From contig PDHQ01000004.1 of the NCBI GenBank assembly GCA_003339415.1, positions 370,207 to 434,206 on the forward strand: a DNA stretch of 64,000 nt. The letters run 5' to 3'. Under the pieces are notes generated by a model that saw only the letters and a list, made by a program, of their open reading frames with translations, made no database searches and was not told the DNA's origin. The position numbers and the translations under genes were made by a program. The DNA is from Ophiocordyceps camponoti-saundersi (nom. inval.) (taxonomy: Eukaryota > Ascomycota > Sordariomycetes > Hypocreales > Ophiocordycipitaceae). This document shows positions 47,167-58,173 of the stretch, piece by piece (within the stretch, counting starts at the first letter, position 1; every line of letters begins with the position of its first letter).

Positions 47167-47980
47167 ATGAAGGTCTTCGCTACTATCCTCCTTGCCGGTG
47201 CCGCCCTCGTCGCGGCCCAGGACGAGTACTACGGCTCTGGTGCAGGTGGTGGCAACGCCCTCGGTGGCGGTGATGGTGGCGATTACCAGTGTAAGGCTGC
47301 CAATGAGCAATGTTCTGCTCAAGATACTTGCTGCGCAGGATACAGCTGTAACGGAGCTGATACGGGTTCCGGCGTTGTGAGTTGCTCTTCTCTGTACTTG
47401 TTATTCACCTTTCATGAGCTGACCTTTTCACCTTGCAGTGCACGGCAGCAGCTGATTACAGTGGCGGCGATTCTTACCCCGGCGGCAACGGCGGCGGTGC
47501 CGGTTACGATTCGGTATGAAAGATTCCATCTCTCTCTCTCACCCTCTCCCTCTGAGAGGGAAGATATCAAGAACATGATGGACCCTAACCATGCCCTTCT
47601 ATAGAGCTGCCTTGGCGAGAGCACTGCCTGCTACGCCCGCGGCGGCGGCGGCGGCAACTGCTGCAGCGGTCTATCTTGCGTCACACCCCCCGGAGACCGA
47701 GCTGGACAGGGAATCGTGAGTCTTTTTCATCCCAGCCTTTTCTCTCCCAGCTTTACTGACTTCTCCCCCCCCCCCCCCCTTCCCTTCTCTTTCTTCCCCT
47801 CCCCAACAGTGTGTCTCGCCCGCCGCCTACACCACAGCCTCCGTGCCCGAGACTGGTTCTTCTTACGGCGGCTCTTCTCCCCACAAGGGCCCTAAGCGCT
47901 ACCCCAAGGTCCTGTCCAAGGCCTGGTCCAAGGCCTGGTCTAAGGCTTGGAACAAGGCCTGGACCAAGGTCTGGTATTGA
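47167..47980 (+). CDS. Secreted cysteine-knot-like protein with Lys/Trp repeat tail
   Basis: Exons 47167-47376, 47439-47513, 47605-47715 and 47810-47980 give 188 residues. Signal peptide MKVFATILLAGAALVAAQ, then a Gly-rich spacer. Two cysteine modules follow with spacing C-x6-C-x5-CC-x4-C...C and C-x6-C-x8-CC-x4-C...C, an arrangement compatible with inhibitor-cystine-knot or similar small disulfide folds. The third part is a Ser/Thr/Gly linker, a dibasic GPKR, and a tail of four tandem KAWx/KVWY units (SKAWSKAWSKAWNKAW). All introns are phase 0 and sit at or next to a Cys codon. The signal peptide, Lys-Arg and cationic-aromatic tail suggest secretion and Kex2-type cleavage. No family name is claimed and the function is unknown. 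Confidence 0.82.
47926..47976 (+). repeat. Short tandem repeat coding KAWx units
   Basis: A 12-nt unit (aaggcctggtcc type) repeated about four times, ending at the stop codon. Confidence 0.8.
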
Positions 47981-48470
47981 GCTACTGATGAATGAAGCGA
48001 GAGGAGGATGGGGATTTGGCTAGAGGAGGATTAGGAGGAGATGGTTGTTTAAAAAAGGGAAGTCTTTTCTGACTTTTCAAGGTGCTTTGGCTGTCTGGGG
48101 GTTCCTGATTTGTTGGTTGATGCTGTTGTCTAGTTGTTCTTGTTTGACTTGGTATTAATAAGACATCTTAAACAAGGAGACTCTTCCTCGTGCATGCTTT
48201 TATATATCATCGCTGTTTCTTCATCGGTGCTCCTTCATCGGTGCTGTACTCCTCTTCATCGGTAACCCTAACATCAGGGCCCCTCTCCCCTCCTATGTAA
48301 ATCAGCGGTGCACGTCTGTAGTAGGTACGAATACGTGTTTAGGTTGCCGTCTCAGTCTCACCCTCCCCCCCCTTACGGATATACATCTCCCATCCATCAG
48401 CTCCGGCACCGGACATGGGGTCGTCGAAACCTACAATTCATCTTACCAAGGAGTTCATAAGCCATCAAAT
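47981..48470. other. Intergenic, ICK-like gene 3' UTR and methyltransferase promoter
   Basis: No gene. It contains a duplicated ctccttcatcggtgctgt-like segment (about 48220-48265) and a short C run. Confidence 0.4.
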
Positions 48471-49295
48471 ATGAGCCGAAATCCTGAATCTGCCACTTAC
48501 ACGCACGGCCATCATGCGTCCGTCCTGCGATCCCATACCTGGCGCACCGCCCTCAATTCGGCCGCCTATCTTCTGCCCCATCTGCGGCCTGATATGAAGA
48601 TCCTCGACATCGGCTGCGGACCCGGGACCATCACGATCGATCTCGCCGGTTACGTGCCGGAGGGCCATGTCACCGGCGTGGATCAAGCAGGCCAGATTCT
48701 CGACCAAGCGCGTGCCTTGGCGACGGAGCGAGGCGTGACCAACGTCGACTTTGCCGCGGCTGATGCCAATCGTCTGGATTACGCCGACGAGAGCTACGAC
48801 GTCGTCATCTGTCATCAAGTTTTGCAGCATGTAAAGGATCCAGTCGGCGTTCTCCGAGAGATGAGGCGTGTTGCCAAGACCGGAGGCATCGTCGCCGCCC
48901 GCGAAACAGACTTCGGCACAATGACATGGTATCCCCAAGTCGAAGGCATGAACGACTGGCTTACGCTCTATTACAAGGTCGTTGCACATAATGGTGGCGA
49001 GGCCAACGCCGGAAGGATGGTACACGCTTGGGCTCGTAGGGCTGGCTTCTCCGCCCAAGACATCAGCTGCAGCTCTAGCACTTGGTGCTACAGCACGCCG
49101 GACGAGATTGCATGGTGGAGCGGATTGTGGGCTGATAGGACGGTCGAGTCTGACTTTGCCACGACTGCTGTCGAGGCAGGGCTGGCGACGGAGCAAGAGC
49201 TGCGGGAGACGGCCGAGGTCTGGAGAAGTTGGGGAGGACGAGAGGATGCCTGGTTTTCGTTTCTTCACGGCGAGGTGATCTGCCGCAAGAGGTGA
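48471..49295 (+). CDS. SAM-dependent class I methyltransferase (UbiE-like)
   Basis: Intronless, 274 residues. Motif I is ILDIGCGPGTITIDLA, followed by the acidic strand-2 loop (VTGVDQ), an aspartate at FAAADANRLDYADES (motif II/III region), and DVVICHQVLQHVKDPVGVLRE (motif post II/III). Rossmann-fold class I methyltransferases of this kind resemble UbiE/COQ5 and fungal LaeA-like or small-molecule enzymes. The C-terminus is not that of COQ5, and no membrane segment is present. Substrate unknown. The ATG at 48471 is used because it directly precedes the first helix and has no upstream in-frame ATG. Confidence 0.85.
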   Translation: MSRNPESATYTHGHHASVLRSHTWRTALNSAAYLLPHLRPDMKILDIGCGPGTITIDLAGYVPEGHVTGVDQAGQILDQARALATERGVTNVDFAAADANRLDYADESYDVVICHQVLQHVKDPVGVLREMRRVAKTGGIVAARETDFGTMTWYPQVEGMNDWLTLYYKVVAHNGGEANAGRMVHAWARRAGFSAQDISCSSSTWCYSTPDEIAWWSGLWADRTVESDFATTAVEAGLATEQELRETAEVWRSWGGREDAWFSFLHGEVICRKR

Positions 49296-49653
49296 GTCGA
49301 GCTGACGATTTCGTCTAGAACAAGAAGAGAATAATATCAAAGTATTATCACAAGAGCTGAGTAGGATACCTAGGAAGAGAGCTGAGGAGGGAGAGGAGGC
49401 TGTCATGTGTGCTTCGACATGAGAGAGACGGGGGAAGAGAGAGGAGCTGTCTCGTGCCGACAATGTTCCACGTCACGTGCTCATTCTCTCCATCCATCCG
49501 TACGGACCATACCATCCATCGGTCTGGGCCATCTTTCAACGCCGTGAGGATCTCGTTGGCTTCGACCATCGTCATCCTCCCTTCCTCACAGCAACAAAAA
49601 ACCTCTCCTTGGAATCTTCGCGACTGAGCCCCCGATCACCAAAAAAGTTCACC
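49296..49653. promoter_or_regulatory. Upstream region of LIS1/nudF
   Basis: No gene. It has AG-rich and then CA/CT-rich stretches before the LIS1 start codon. Confidence 0.4.
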
Positions 49654-51194
49654 ATGGGCCGCCTTCTCACCGGGCGCCAGGCCGATGAGCTGTACGTCCC
49701 CCCCCCCCCCCCCCCCTCGCTTCACCCTTCGCACTCCATTCGAGGCCCCCCCAGCTGCGCGAGCTGACGGAAGCTCTGGCGCCAGACACAAGTCGCTTAT
49801 AGCCTACCTGCAGGCCAACAATATGCAGGGCACCGCCGCTGCCCTGAGGTCAGAGCTGGGCCTCGAGGAGCAAAACTTCGATGCCGAAACAACTACAAAG
49901 TACGAGTCGCTGCTGGAAAAGAAATGGACGAGCACAGTGAGGCTGCAGAAAAAGGCAGGTCGGCCCAAATACCGCGCGTTCGTGTGTCCATCATTGTATT
50001 GATGCCCTGACCAGACGCCTGTCGCAGGTCTTGGACCTCGAGTCCCGGAACGCAACATTACAATCCGAACTTGAGCTATGCGCCCCGTCAGCCTCGTCGA
50101 AACGCGTACAAGACCCCGTGACCTGGCTTCCCCGATCGCCCCCGCACCATTCCCTCGAGTCGCATCGGGAAACGGTCAACTGCGTCGCCTTCCACCCCGT
50201 CTTTTCCTCCATCGCCTCTGGCTCCGACGACTGTACCGTCAAGATATGGGATTGGGAATTTGGTGAGCTTGAGAGGACCATTAAAAGCCATACAAGAGCT
50301 GTGCGGGACGTCGACTTTGGCGGCCCGAAAGGTGCCGTTCTCCTGGCCTCCTGTAGCTCCGACCTGACAATCAAACTCTGGGATCCGGCCGCCGGCTATA
50401 ACAACATTCGGACCTTGCAGGGTCATGAGCATAGCATTAGCGCCGTCCGCTTCATACCCCCTTCGAGCGGCAAATATGCCAACATGCTCGTAAGTGCAAG
50501 TGGAGATCAGAATATAAAGATATGGGACACCACAACCGGCATCTGTGTGAAAACCTTACAAGGCCATACTGGCTGGGTACGACATATTTCCCCTTCATCC
50601 GATGGCCGTTTCCTCCTATCAACCGGCAATGATCGGACAGTCCGTCTATGGGATATCTCCAAAACCCAGCCCGAGAACACTTTGACAATGACGGGTCATG
50701 ACAACGTCATCAACTGCTGTGCCCTTGCGCCGCCGACATCCTACCAGTACTTGGCGGCAATAGCGGGATCGGAGCCGGCGCCGACGAAGACGAGTGGCAC
50801 TGCCGAGTACATGGCGACAGGTTCTCGGGACAAGACCATCAAGATATGGGATGCCCGCGGCACCTGCATCTTGACGCTCGTCGGCCACGACAATTGGGTG
50901 AGCGCCCTGGCCTTTCACCCAGGGGGCAGGCATCTTTTGTCCGTGGCTGATGACAAGACACTGCGGTGCTGGGATCTCAGCCAGGGGGGCAAGTGCGTCA
51001 AGGTTCTGCAAGACATTCACGAGCAGTTCATCACCTGTCTGAGGTGGGCTCCGGAGCCTGTCAAGTCTGTGGCAAACGGAGAGTCTCCCGGTGGCCGGGG
51101 AAGCGCCAAAGCGGAGACGTCGGCCCCCCAGATCCGTTGCGTCATTGCTACGGGGAGCATGGATTCTTCGTTAAAGATCTTTGCGAATAAGTGA
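49654..51194 (+). CDS. nudF: LIS1/NudF dynein regulator
   Basis: Exons 49654-49691, 49786-49954 and 50028-51194 give 457 residues, the usual fungal LIS1 size. An N-terminal LisH motif ([21 protein letters not shown]) is made by joining exons 1 and 2. A short coiled coil ([27 protein letters not shown]) follows, and then seven WD40 repeats (e.g. [57 protein letters not shown]). LIS1 binds dynein and NUDC/NDEL1-type partners, and nudF is needed for nuclear migration in Aspergillus. Intron 2 begins GC rather than GT (AAG|gcaggt), the only way to keep frame and the conserved LQKK|VLDLE join. Intron 1 begins gtacgt followed by 19 C. Confidence 0.95.
49698..49716 (+). repeat. Poly-C (19 nt) in LIS1 intron 1
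   Basis: It starts 6 nt after the intron's 5' splice site. Confidence 0.9.
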
Positions 51195-51810
51195 TGAATT
51201 GTCGGCAATGCCACAGACGTAAGGCCGTGATTCGCGAGGCCAGTCACCGCAGTTAATGCGAAGGGATGCCGCGAGCGAACGCATCGGGGAAGACGCAAGA
51301 CGTTGCGACTTGCAAGCTGTTCTTTGCTACGAGCTCTCTTGACGATAGGTTCGTGATCGCGCGTCCCCCTTGTCCTCGGTGCAGACGCTTACAGACTGCC
51401 AGGTATCAAGTAGCTTACACGGCACAACATGCACAAGTTCTGGAACGGGTACGTTAATTCCAAGAGAGGTTCATTGGGCATAGTACTCGCTCAGGCCCGA
51501 GACAGGGTCCGGCGGACCGCGGAAATCTCTCCTACTCTTCACATGGCTGGGCTGAAGTGCGAGTGCAACGGGGGTTTGGCTCTTGACTCGGCTTCTGCAT
51601 GAGCGAGATGATATCCCCCCCTTTTCTCCCTTTTTCCCTCAATAAGATGATAGTCTGATCTTTTCCAGCCATCCAAAGTCAGAGAAAGCCATGTCTTTAC
51701 TCTGTTACCTGCTATGTCGAATCTTCACTGCAGTATATCTGTGACGTGGCTTGTGTCTTCCCCATCCCCTCCTTCTTTGATACTACGGAGTCGAAAGGCA
51801 ACGCATATCT
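51195..51810. other. Convergent spacer LIS1 / esterase gene
   Basis: No gene. Sequence between convergent 3' ends. Confidence 0.4.
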
Positions 51811-54363
51811 CTATGCCTTTACGCCATCGGTCGTAAAGTGTGCAGCCAGACGTCTTAGCCTACCACCGTCTTCGTCCGTGTCACTATCCTCGCTATCTTG
51901 CCAGTCGGCCTCGCACCAGGTCAACAGGGGGTCAGGCTCCATCTCTTCCATGTGGTCCGTTTGGTCCGTCTGATCCATCTGCAGCGTTGGCTGAGAATAG
52001 GTCCTGGGCGGCAACGGCGGCTTCACCGGACTCAGGGGCTCCTCGTCGTCGCCGCAGCCAAAATGGGTGTCGACGAGATGCTTGATGACGGGCCAGCCCT
52101 GGGCGTTGGAGAACTTGCGTCTCACGATGATGTTGTTATGAGCGTCGGGCTCGATCTTGACGAGGACCTTGCGCCACGACATGTCGCGGTGGTAGTTGCG
52201 GGCCATTCTCTCCTCGACTCGCATGTCACCGTCGGGCATGGGGGGGATATCGGTTGGCTGATAAAGACGATCGTGGATGATGGTCTTGGGACGGCTTTCG
52301 GGATCGATGAGGAAGTCGACAACGGGCGCGACGGGGGCGAGAACGTCGTTGAAACCCTCGAGGAATGTCGTCGTCGGAGGCGCTCGGATGTCGACTTCGC
52401 GGCGTCGAGATTCGGGTCTCAGCAGATCTGTTCTCTCGGCGCTGGGGAGGTCGTCGAAGTGAAAGGTCTGGCCGCGGCTGAGCATCTGCTTGTGTCTGAG
52501 CGGCACGAACTGGTCGGGAGAGGGTTCCCGAGAGTTGTTGGCCTTGCGTTCCCGAGAGTGATTGGCCTTGCGAAGCTTCAAGAAGCCGGCGAGGGGCGGT
52601 GCCCTGTTGGGCGAGAGGCCGGTTCTCGCCTTGGCCGGCGCTAGGGGCGGTAAGCCGTCTTCCTCGATGTCGGCCACCTCGGCGTCGGTGGGTTGGGGAA
52701 CGGCGGCCATGTCTTGGTCGTGGTCGTTTCGTCTCCTGCTAGGCGGTGGCGGCCGCTGCTGGGCTTGATTTAGGATGTGTCGACCGACGTTACTCATGAG
52801 GCCCGTGTCTCTTCTTGCTCGCTCGATACGCTCAAGGCTCTGCCAGTCGAGGAAGAGGAGGCTGCTGGTACGCAGGGGGACGATGCCGTCGTTGACGACG
52901 TTGGCATAGACGGTTCGGTTCGCGAACTTGCTGAGAGCCTCGTGAGCCGGACCCGTCGGCAGGATCTGCATCAGGGGCTTCGTCCCGGGCCGCTGCGGCG
53001 GAGGCGGAGAAGAAGACGACGAGGTCGAAGAATGACCTCCTCCTGCCAGCGAGGCTACCAGGGCACCCCATCCGCTGCGGGCGATGGTCTTGGGACCCCA
53101 GCTAAGACCCAGGTCTCGACCGCTGCGACCTACCAGACCCGCCTCGAGGGCCAGCCGGACGTAGAGCGGGTTCTCGCCGCTGACGCCCAGCATCGGCGAG
53201 GCGAGGGTGATGAAGTTGCAGGGTCGGATGAGGTCGAAGAAGGTAGGGCAGTGCTTCTGGATGTAGGCTATGGCATACGTCTGGGTCGGACCCCCGAGGG
53301 AATGTCCTATGAAGCTGATGCTCGAGATCTGGTACGACTGACGATGGCTCTGGTGATACTCGTGCGGCATGAAGGGATGAGCCTGCTGATGGCGGGGGTC
53401 GAGATCTCCGGCGAAACCCTGGGCGAAGCCGTCTTCCGCTGTCCTTCCGGTCGGGAGGTAGGGCTGGTCCGGATAGGTCATGGCCAGGACATACTTTGCC
53501 ACGCGGGTGCCGAGGAACTTGATGCCTCGCTGCGTCTTGGTCGCGTTTCCGGAGTAGCCGCGGACGATGATCTGTTCGTCTTCGCTGTCCGGGTCCATCT
53601 TGGACTTGGATTTCCTCGCGGCGGCGGCGTCGATGGCTTCCTTGAGGAAGAGAAGATCTGCTCCGATGGCGCTGTTGAGACCGTGAGTCAAGACGACGAG
53701 GTGAATCTTCTTCTTCTTCCTCTTCCTCATCTTCGTCATATCGTCAAGAACGGACTTTTCCACCATCGGAGGCCACCTCCAAAGCAAGACGGTATCCTCA
53801 ACCCTGATAGTGACCGCCGTCGAAAACACACCCGAAGACTGAAGCGAGCTCGCCTCACCCCTGGCCCGCATGACATCCTGATGCTCGACGAGCCTCCCCG
53901 GTCTAGCATCGGGGATGAGCCCCCTCTTCATAAACTCGGCATCCGAAGCGACCAACAACTCGAAGCCGACGACGGCCGATTTGGCAAAGACGGCCTGGGA
54001 AGAGACCTCGACGACCCAGGCGACGTCGCCGTAATAATCCGGCCGGAAAGCCCAGCGCGGGATCATCAGCTCGCACTCCCATGCCGACCCGGCCTTGATC
54101 TGCGGCTCGAACCGTGGCACGCCGTACTCTTCCGGCTGGGGCTGCTTCGCGTACGGCGTGAAGACGGACGGCTGGGCGGTGGCCGAGAGGGTGAAGGGCC
54201 CCGGGTAGACGGCTACCCGCTTGGCGGCCGGGCAGGTGTTTAGCAGGCGGAGGTGTAGGCTTGTGGGCTTGGGCCAGTGGCTGTCTTCGCAGGGCTTGTA
54301 GGAGATGTTGTAGCGGACGAGGTCGCCGACTTGGAGGCTTCCGGTTTGGTGGATGAGGAGCAT
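51811..54363 (-). CDS. DUF676-type serine esterase/lipase (ROG1 family)
   Basis: A single exon on the minus strand, 850 residues. An N-terminal beta-rich domain (about 1-190) is followed by an alpha/beta hydrolase: HLVVLTHGLN (H227, oxyanion region), a Lys/Arg-rich loop, and SISFIGHSLGGPTQTYAI with nucleophile S355 in GHSLGG. Then come FITLASPMLGVSG and VVNDGIVPLRTS, which carries the acid residue. The catalytic His cannot be fixed by eye. DUF676 hydrolases include yeast ROG1, YGL144C and LPL1, which are monoacylglycerol or phospholipid lipases linked to lipid droplets. A long, disordered Pro/Arg-rich C-terminal half (about 550-850) is an extension common in filamentous fungi. The substrate is inferred at family level only. 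Confidence 0.9.
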   Translation of the reverse strand: MLLIHQTGSLQVGDLVRYNISYKPCEDSHWPKPTSLHLRLLNTCPAAKRVAVYPGPFTLSATAQPSVFTPYAKQPQPEEYGVPRFEPQIKAGSAWECELMIPRWAFRPDYYGDVAWVVEVSSQAVFAKSAVVGFELLVASDAEFMKRGLIPDARPGRLVEHQDVMRARGEASSLQSSGVFSTAVTIRVEDTVLLWRWPPMVEKSVLDDMTKMRKRKKKKIHLVVLTHGLNSAIGADLLFLKEAIDAAAARKSKSKMDPDSEDEQIIVRGYSGNATKTQRGIKFLGTRVAKYVLAMTYPDQPYLPTGRTAEDGFAQGFAGDLDPRHQQAHPFMPHEYHQSHRQSYQISSISFIGHSLGGPTQTYAIAYIQKHCPTFFDLIRPCNFITLASPMLGVSGENPLYVRLALEAGLVGRSGRDLGLSWGPKTIARSGWGALVASLAGGGHSSTSSSSSPPPPQRPGTKPLMQILPTGPAHEALSKFANRTVYANVVNDGIVPLRTSSLLFLDWQSLERIERARRDTGLMSNVGRHILNQAQQRPPPPSRRRNDHDQDMAAVPQPTDAEVADIEEDGLPPLAPAKARTGLSPNRAPPLAGFLKLRKANHSRERKANNSREPSPDQFVPLRHKQMLSRGQTFHFDDLPSAERTDLLRPESRRREVDIRAPPTTTFLEGFNDVLAPVAPVVDFLIDPESRPKTIIHDRLYQPTDIPPMPDGDMRVEERMARNYHRDMSWRKVLVKIEPDAHNNIIVRRKFSNAQGWPVIKHLVDTHFGCGDDEEPLSPVKPPLPPRTYSQPTLQMDQTDQTDHMEEMEPDPLLTWCEADWQDSEDSDTDEDGGRLRRLAAHFTTDGVKA

Positions 54364-55393
54364 CGGGGGCTGTTGTTGCTTTGGGTTATCACTCTCAACT
54401 CTCTCTCAACTCTCTCGTAACTCTCTCTCAACTCTGCTGTTTCTTTTATCTCTCAACTCGTTACTTTCTCTCTCTCTCTCTGGCGAGAAGCTTCCGGGGG
54501 AAGAAGGAGTAAAATCATAGAGAACTGAACATGGACATAGAGTCAAGAGAAGGTGTGTGTAAGCATGTGATGTTATAATCTTCCTCGTTCTTTCTCTTCC
54601 GTTGACAACTTATCCGGATCCGAAGGGAGGGGAGGAGGAGAACAGGTTCAGTCCTTTCTTGGTATCGTCTCCACCTATCCGAAACAACCGGTTCGGGGAT
54701 ATGAGCTTCGCGGTGGTCCATATTGAAACATAGGCTATGGGCGAACGGGAGAGGGGAAAAGATTGGATAAAGTCTATACATCACTGTATATACATATGTA
54801 TGTTGAGGACGATGTGAAGAGAGTCAGACAGATAGATAGATAGGTAGGGAGTTTCCCCTATTGTCTCGATACTATCAGTCCGAAGGCATCATGTTACCAA
54901 TCATTCACATCCTCTTAGGTAGTCTTCTTCACCCGTCTTGTCTACTTCGTTCTGAGACTCTTCCCCCCTTTTTAGGTTTCCCTCGGCCTTGTCACCAGTT
55001 TAAGTATGGCGCGTCCGATTCGTCGGCTTGGCCGGGTTTAGCTTGAGAGGAACAGGGTTTGCTATCGAGTGTACAAGGATATGCTGGATGTATGTATGTG
55101 TGTGTGTTGGCATAGAACAGGGAGACGGTGGTAGTTACATGCTTTACTGGCGAGCTTTTCCTCCCTGGCAGTTGAAGATGTGCCTCCTTTCCATCATGTT
55201 AAAAAGGTGAATACAAATCAAGCTGGTCCCCGTATCCCCTTCCTTTCGTCCGTGCGCCGGTCTCTAAGAAACTATAGAGCTCGGGACGGTGTTGAGTCAG
55301 TTTGATGTTCATTTTAGGGCCGGAAAGGCGTATCTGGTGGGTTGTGGTTAGGGTTAAGGGTGTTGGTTGGTAGGTTCCTTTGCCGGCAGACTA

Positions 55394-55427
<34 letters not shown>

Positions 55428-56057
55428 TATGTCTAAAGAAAACCAGGTTCCTGACTTGGCTATATAGCCTGGCGTCAGACAGAGACACTTGCATATAAAG
55501 ACAGCATCGACACCTTGCTTCCTGAGAGGATGAGGTTATAGAGTGAGACATGTACGCCCATCTCGGAGAGTTGGTAGAATAGCCAGTCTCTCGTCGTCAC
55601 CTATATGCTGTACTGTATGTATGTATGTATGTAACGCCTTGAAGAATCCATCCCTCGTTCGTTCCCCTTGTCCATGGTCGTCCAACTCTCCATTACATCG
55701 GGGTTAGCGTACATATGGGAAAGATTCAGCTATCCATTGTGCTATTCGCCCATGACTGCATCCTACGTCATGCCACATACATACATACACACATATCCCT
55801 CATCCCTACCTACCTATCTATGTATGTATCTATCCATGCATTCTGTCTGCATACGAGCTAGACAACGACGCGTCATACATTCGATTCTTCCCCTTTCTTA
55901 CAGCTCTCTCGAAATCACCCTTCGCCTAGACAGCAACAACAGCAGCAGTGGAAGGGCTATGCAAATCGGCAGAAACCTCTTCCCCTCGCCCTTGTTATAC
56001 AACAGCCTTCGACGAAGAAGCAGCAGCAGCAGCACAGCAAGCCATCAGTTTAGAAAG
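54364..56057. other. Gene-poor region with AT microsatellite
   Basis: About 1.7 kb with no supportable gene: esterase promoter (CTCTCAA repeats, 54395-54480) and spacer. The (AT)n palindrome at 55392-55429 and a (GTAT)n patch at 55616-55631 are here. The right edge is 5' of the NTF2-like gene. Confidence 0.4.
55392..55429. repeat. (AT)n microsatellite inside ATGCAT flanks
   Basis: A perfect palindrome: TATGCAT at the left, about 14 AT units, ATGCATA at the right. Confidence 0.9.
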
Positions 56058-56772
56058 ATGACGTCGGAAGCCGGCTCTACGGAAAAGGACGCGCCGTCCT
56101 TTCAGTCCATCGGCGTCAAGAACACGGACATCAACGTCGGTCCCGGCGTGACGCTGACGCCGGAGAAGAAAGTCCTCGTCGGCTCCGTCCTCGACGTGAG
56201 TTGCGTTGTCTCATTCAGCTTGCTTGCTCCTCTTAACTTTGGGGGGTTCCAGCTCTTTGAAGGCCATCCGACTCTCAAACACCTGACCCTCTGGCAACCG
56301 ACGGCAACGTTTGAGGATCCCATCGCCATAGCAAAAGGCTACGACAGTTACGCGGCGCAGTGGTACGGACTGACGGTGCTGTTCCAGCCGATCAAGATCC
56401 GCTCTCACACCGTCACCTCGGGCGGGAACCCCATCGACGTGACTCTCAGCAACGCCTATACCATCAAGGGTATCAAGTCTGAGCACGTCATCGACAGCAC
56501 CGTCAGCATACACGTCGGAGCGGACGGCAAGATTGAAAAGGTGCAGGATAAGTGGGATATGAAGATTCCTCTGATGGGGACCAGCATCAGCGATGTGAGT
56601 CTTCGATTCTTTCAACTCTAAATCCTTGCCTGGATGGTGCTTTTGTTTCTGATGAGAACGTCTTTGAATGCAGGCTTTCCGCAAGTTGAGTGCAGGCACC
56701 ACGTCCAAGCTCGTCACCGTTCCAAAGACGGAAGAGGAGGATAAGAAGATGCAGAGAGAGCGCGGTGACTGA
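56058..56772 (+). CDS. NTF2/SnoaL-like fold protein, conserved hypothetical
   Basis: Exons 56058-56195, 56253-56594 and 56674-56772 give 192 residues starting MTSEAGSTEKDAPSF. A GHPTLKHLTLWQPTATFEDP segment, then YAAQWYGLTVLFQPIKI and DGKIEKVQDKWDMKIP form the alpha+beta layout of NTF2/SnoaL-like proteins common in fungi. The function is unknown. An in-frame upstream ATG at 55959 would add an Arg/Ser-rich stretch (MQIGRNLFPSPLLYNSLRRR) that could act as a mitochondrial presequence; the longer form is possible. A Lys/Glu-rich tail ends KKMQRERGD. Confidence 0.8.
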
Positions 56773-56853
56773 GGTTTTGATCTTGTGTCAGTCAGCTGAA
56801 GAAGAGAGAGCAGCATGTAAACGGTTCTGTTCTATATGTAAGACATGACTTGA

Positions 56854-56886
<33 letters not shown>

Positions 56887-58173
56887 TGCATGTAGGCAAA
56901 TCAACGTCTGCGACGCTCACCCTTTTCGTAAAGCAGAAGCTGAAGTTGTCGACAACTCGAGACTAGAGAAGAGGTCGAATTTATGCCGTCATTATTATCT
57001 CCGTCATTCCACCGCGAACGATGGGAGCTCCGAGGAGGTTAAGAAGCAGGCCACAATAGCGGATGTACATTTTTTATGCAAAAGCCGCTATCAAGACTGC
57101 GAAACGAACGTTGGGCCAATAAGATGGAGGAAAAGGAACCTGTAGGGAAGGCGGAAAACTGACAGGAATGCATGTAATAACGCTGCAACCCCAATGCCCT
57201 TCCGAGCTGTCATGGGTCCATGGATGATGCCTGTTGGTACTGACGAGTTCATAACATTACTACGTCAACTCTTCTCAACAACTGCCTCTGAGTCTCGATA
57301 TCATGATTTGCTACTAGTTAGTTCTCTATTATACATACATACATACATACATACATACATAGGGATAGTTACGGATGGGTAAACATGGCAGTCTCTGTCA
57401 GATTTCTGACTCTGCCTGTCAACACCCCCCCTGTCCCCCTCGTCTCTCCCGGGGTTCCCCCCCCACCCGTCGTGTATCCTCCGCTCACATTCCGGAGAGC
57501 TGTGTTTTGCAATCTCCTCATGGTAAAAAAGAAGGTTACCCGCTTTCTCCTATCAGATCCATGTTCACGATGAAAGTCTTGAGCTCTGATGAGATTATCG
57601 AAAGTAGCCCGAGTAGAAACTTGGATTTCAAGGACACACAGAAACATGTGTAGTACATATAATATATGTATGTATGTACATACATACATATGTATAAATG
57701 CTTGCTTGAACCTGAACAAGGCGGTTTACCGAAAGATGGAGAGAGATGCTATAATATCGAGTTTATATCGTGGAGATGAAGACATCAGATCGACCGAATT
57801 CCAACTCGACACAACTCGGCAGCCATCACCGCTTCCTATAGCAAACTCTGCAAGTGTAACATGCATAACCCATGTCCTTAACACTGCAACCTGGGGGAAA
57901 CCTCGCCAAGGGCCGGAGATTAATATAGGGGCCGTCATTCTTCGGTAGAGTCGTACAGTACAAGACGATGTTTATTCATATTATGGCTGCTATTTGTTTG
58001 TTTTTGTGTGATACCAGTATAAAAGCAAGTGTTTGCTACGATTCTGCCTTCTCCCTCGTCTTCAACCCCCAGTTACAACCCGTTGACCAGAAGCCCTCGC
58101 TCGATAGAGAGAAGCATCGTCAACTCCCCCCGTCCGCAACCCACTCTACCGCTCCTCCATCGCCACCATCACG
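56773..58173. promoter_or_regulatory. Intergenic with TATG/ATAC microsatellites; promoter of GPI-type protein
   Basis: No gene. Microsatellites are (TATG)n 56859-56888, (ATAC)n about 57330-57360, and a palindromic tatgtatgtacatacata near 57666-57690. A TATA box (TATAAAAG, 58018-58025) lies about 150 nt before the next start codon. Confidence 0.5.

Noticed and set aside
52777..54243. 488-codon plus-strand frame opposite the esterase
   Set aside because: The minus strand carries the clear GHSLGG hydrolase; the plus frame has no domain and is an antisense shadow.
55344..55370. Telomere-like ttagggttaaggg
   Set aside because: Only one degenerate copy, not a tandem array.
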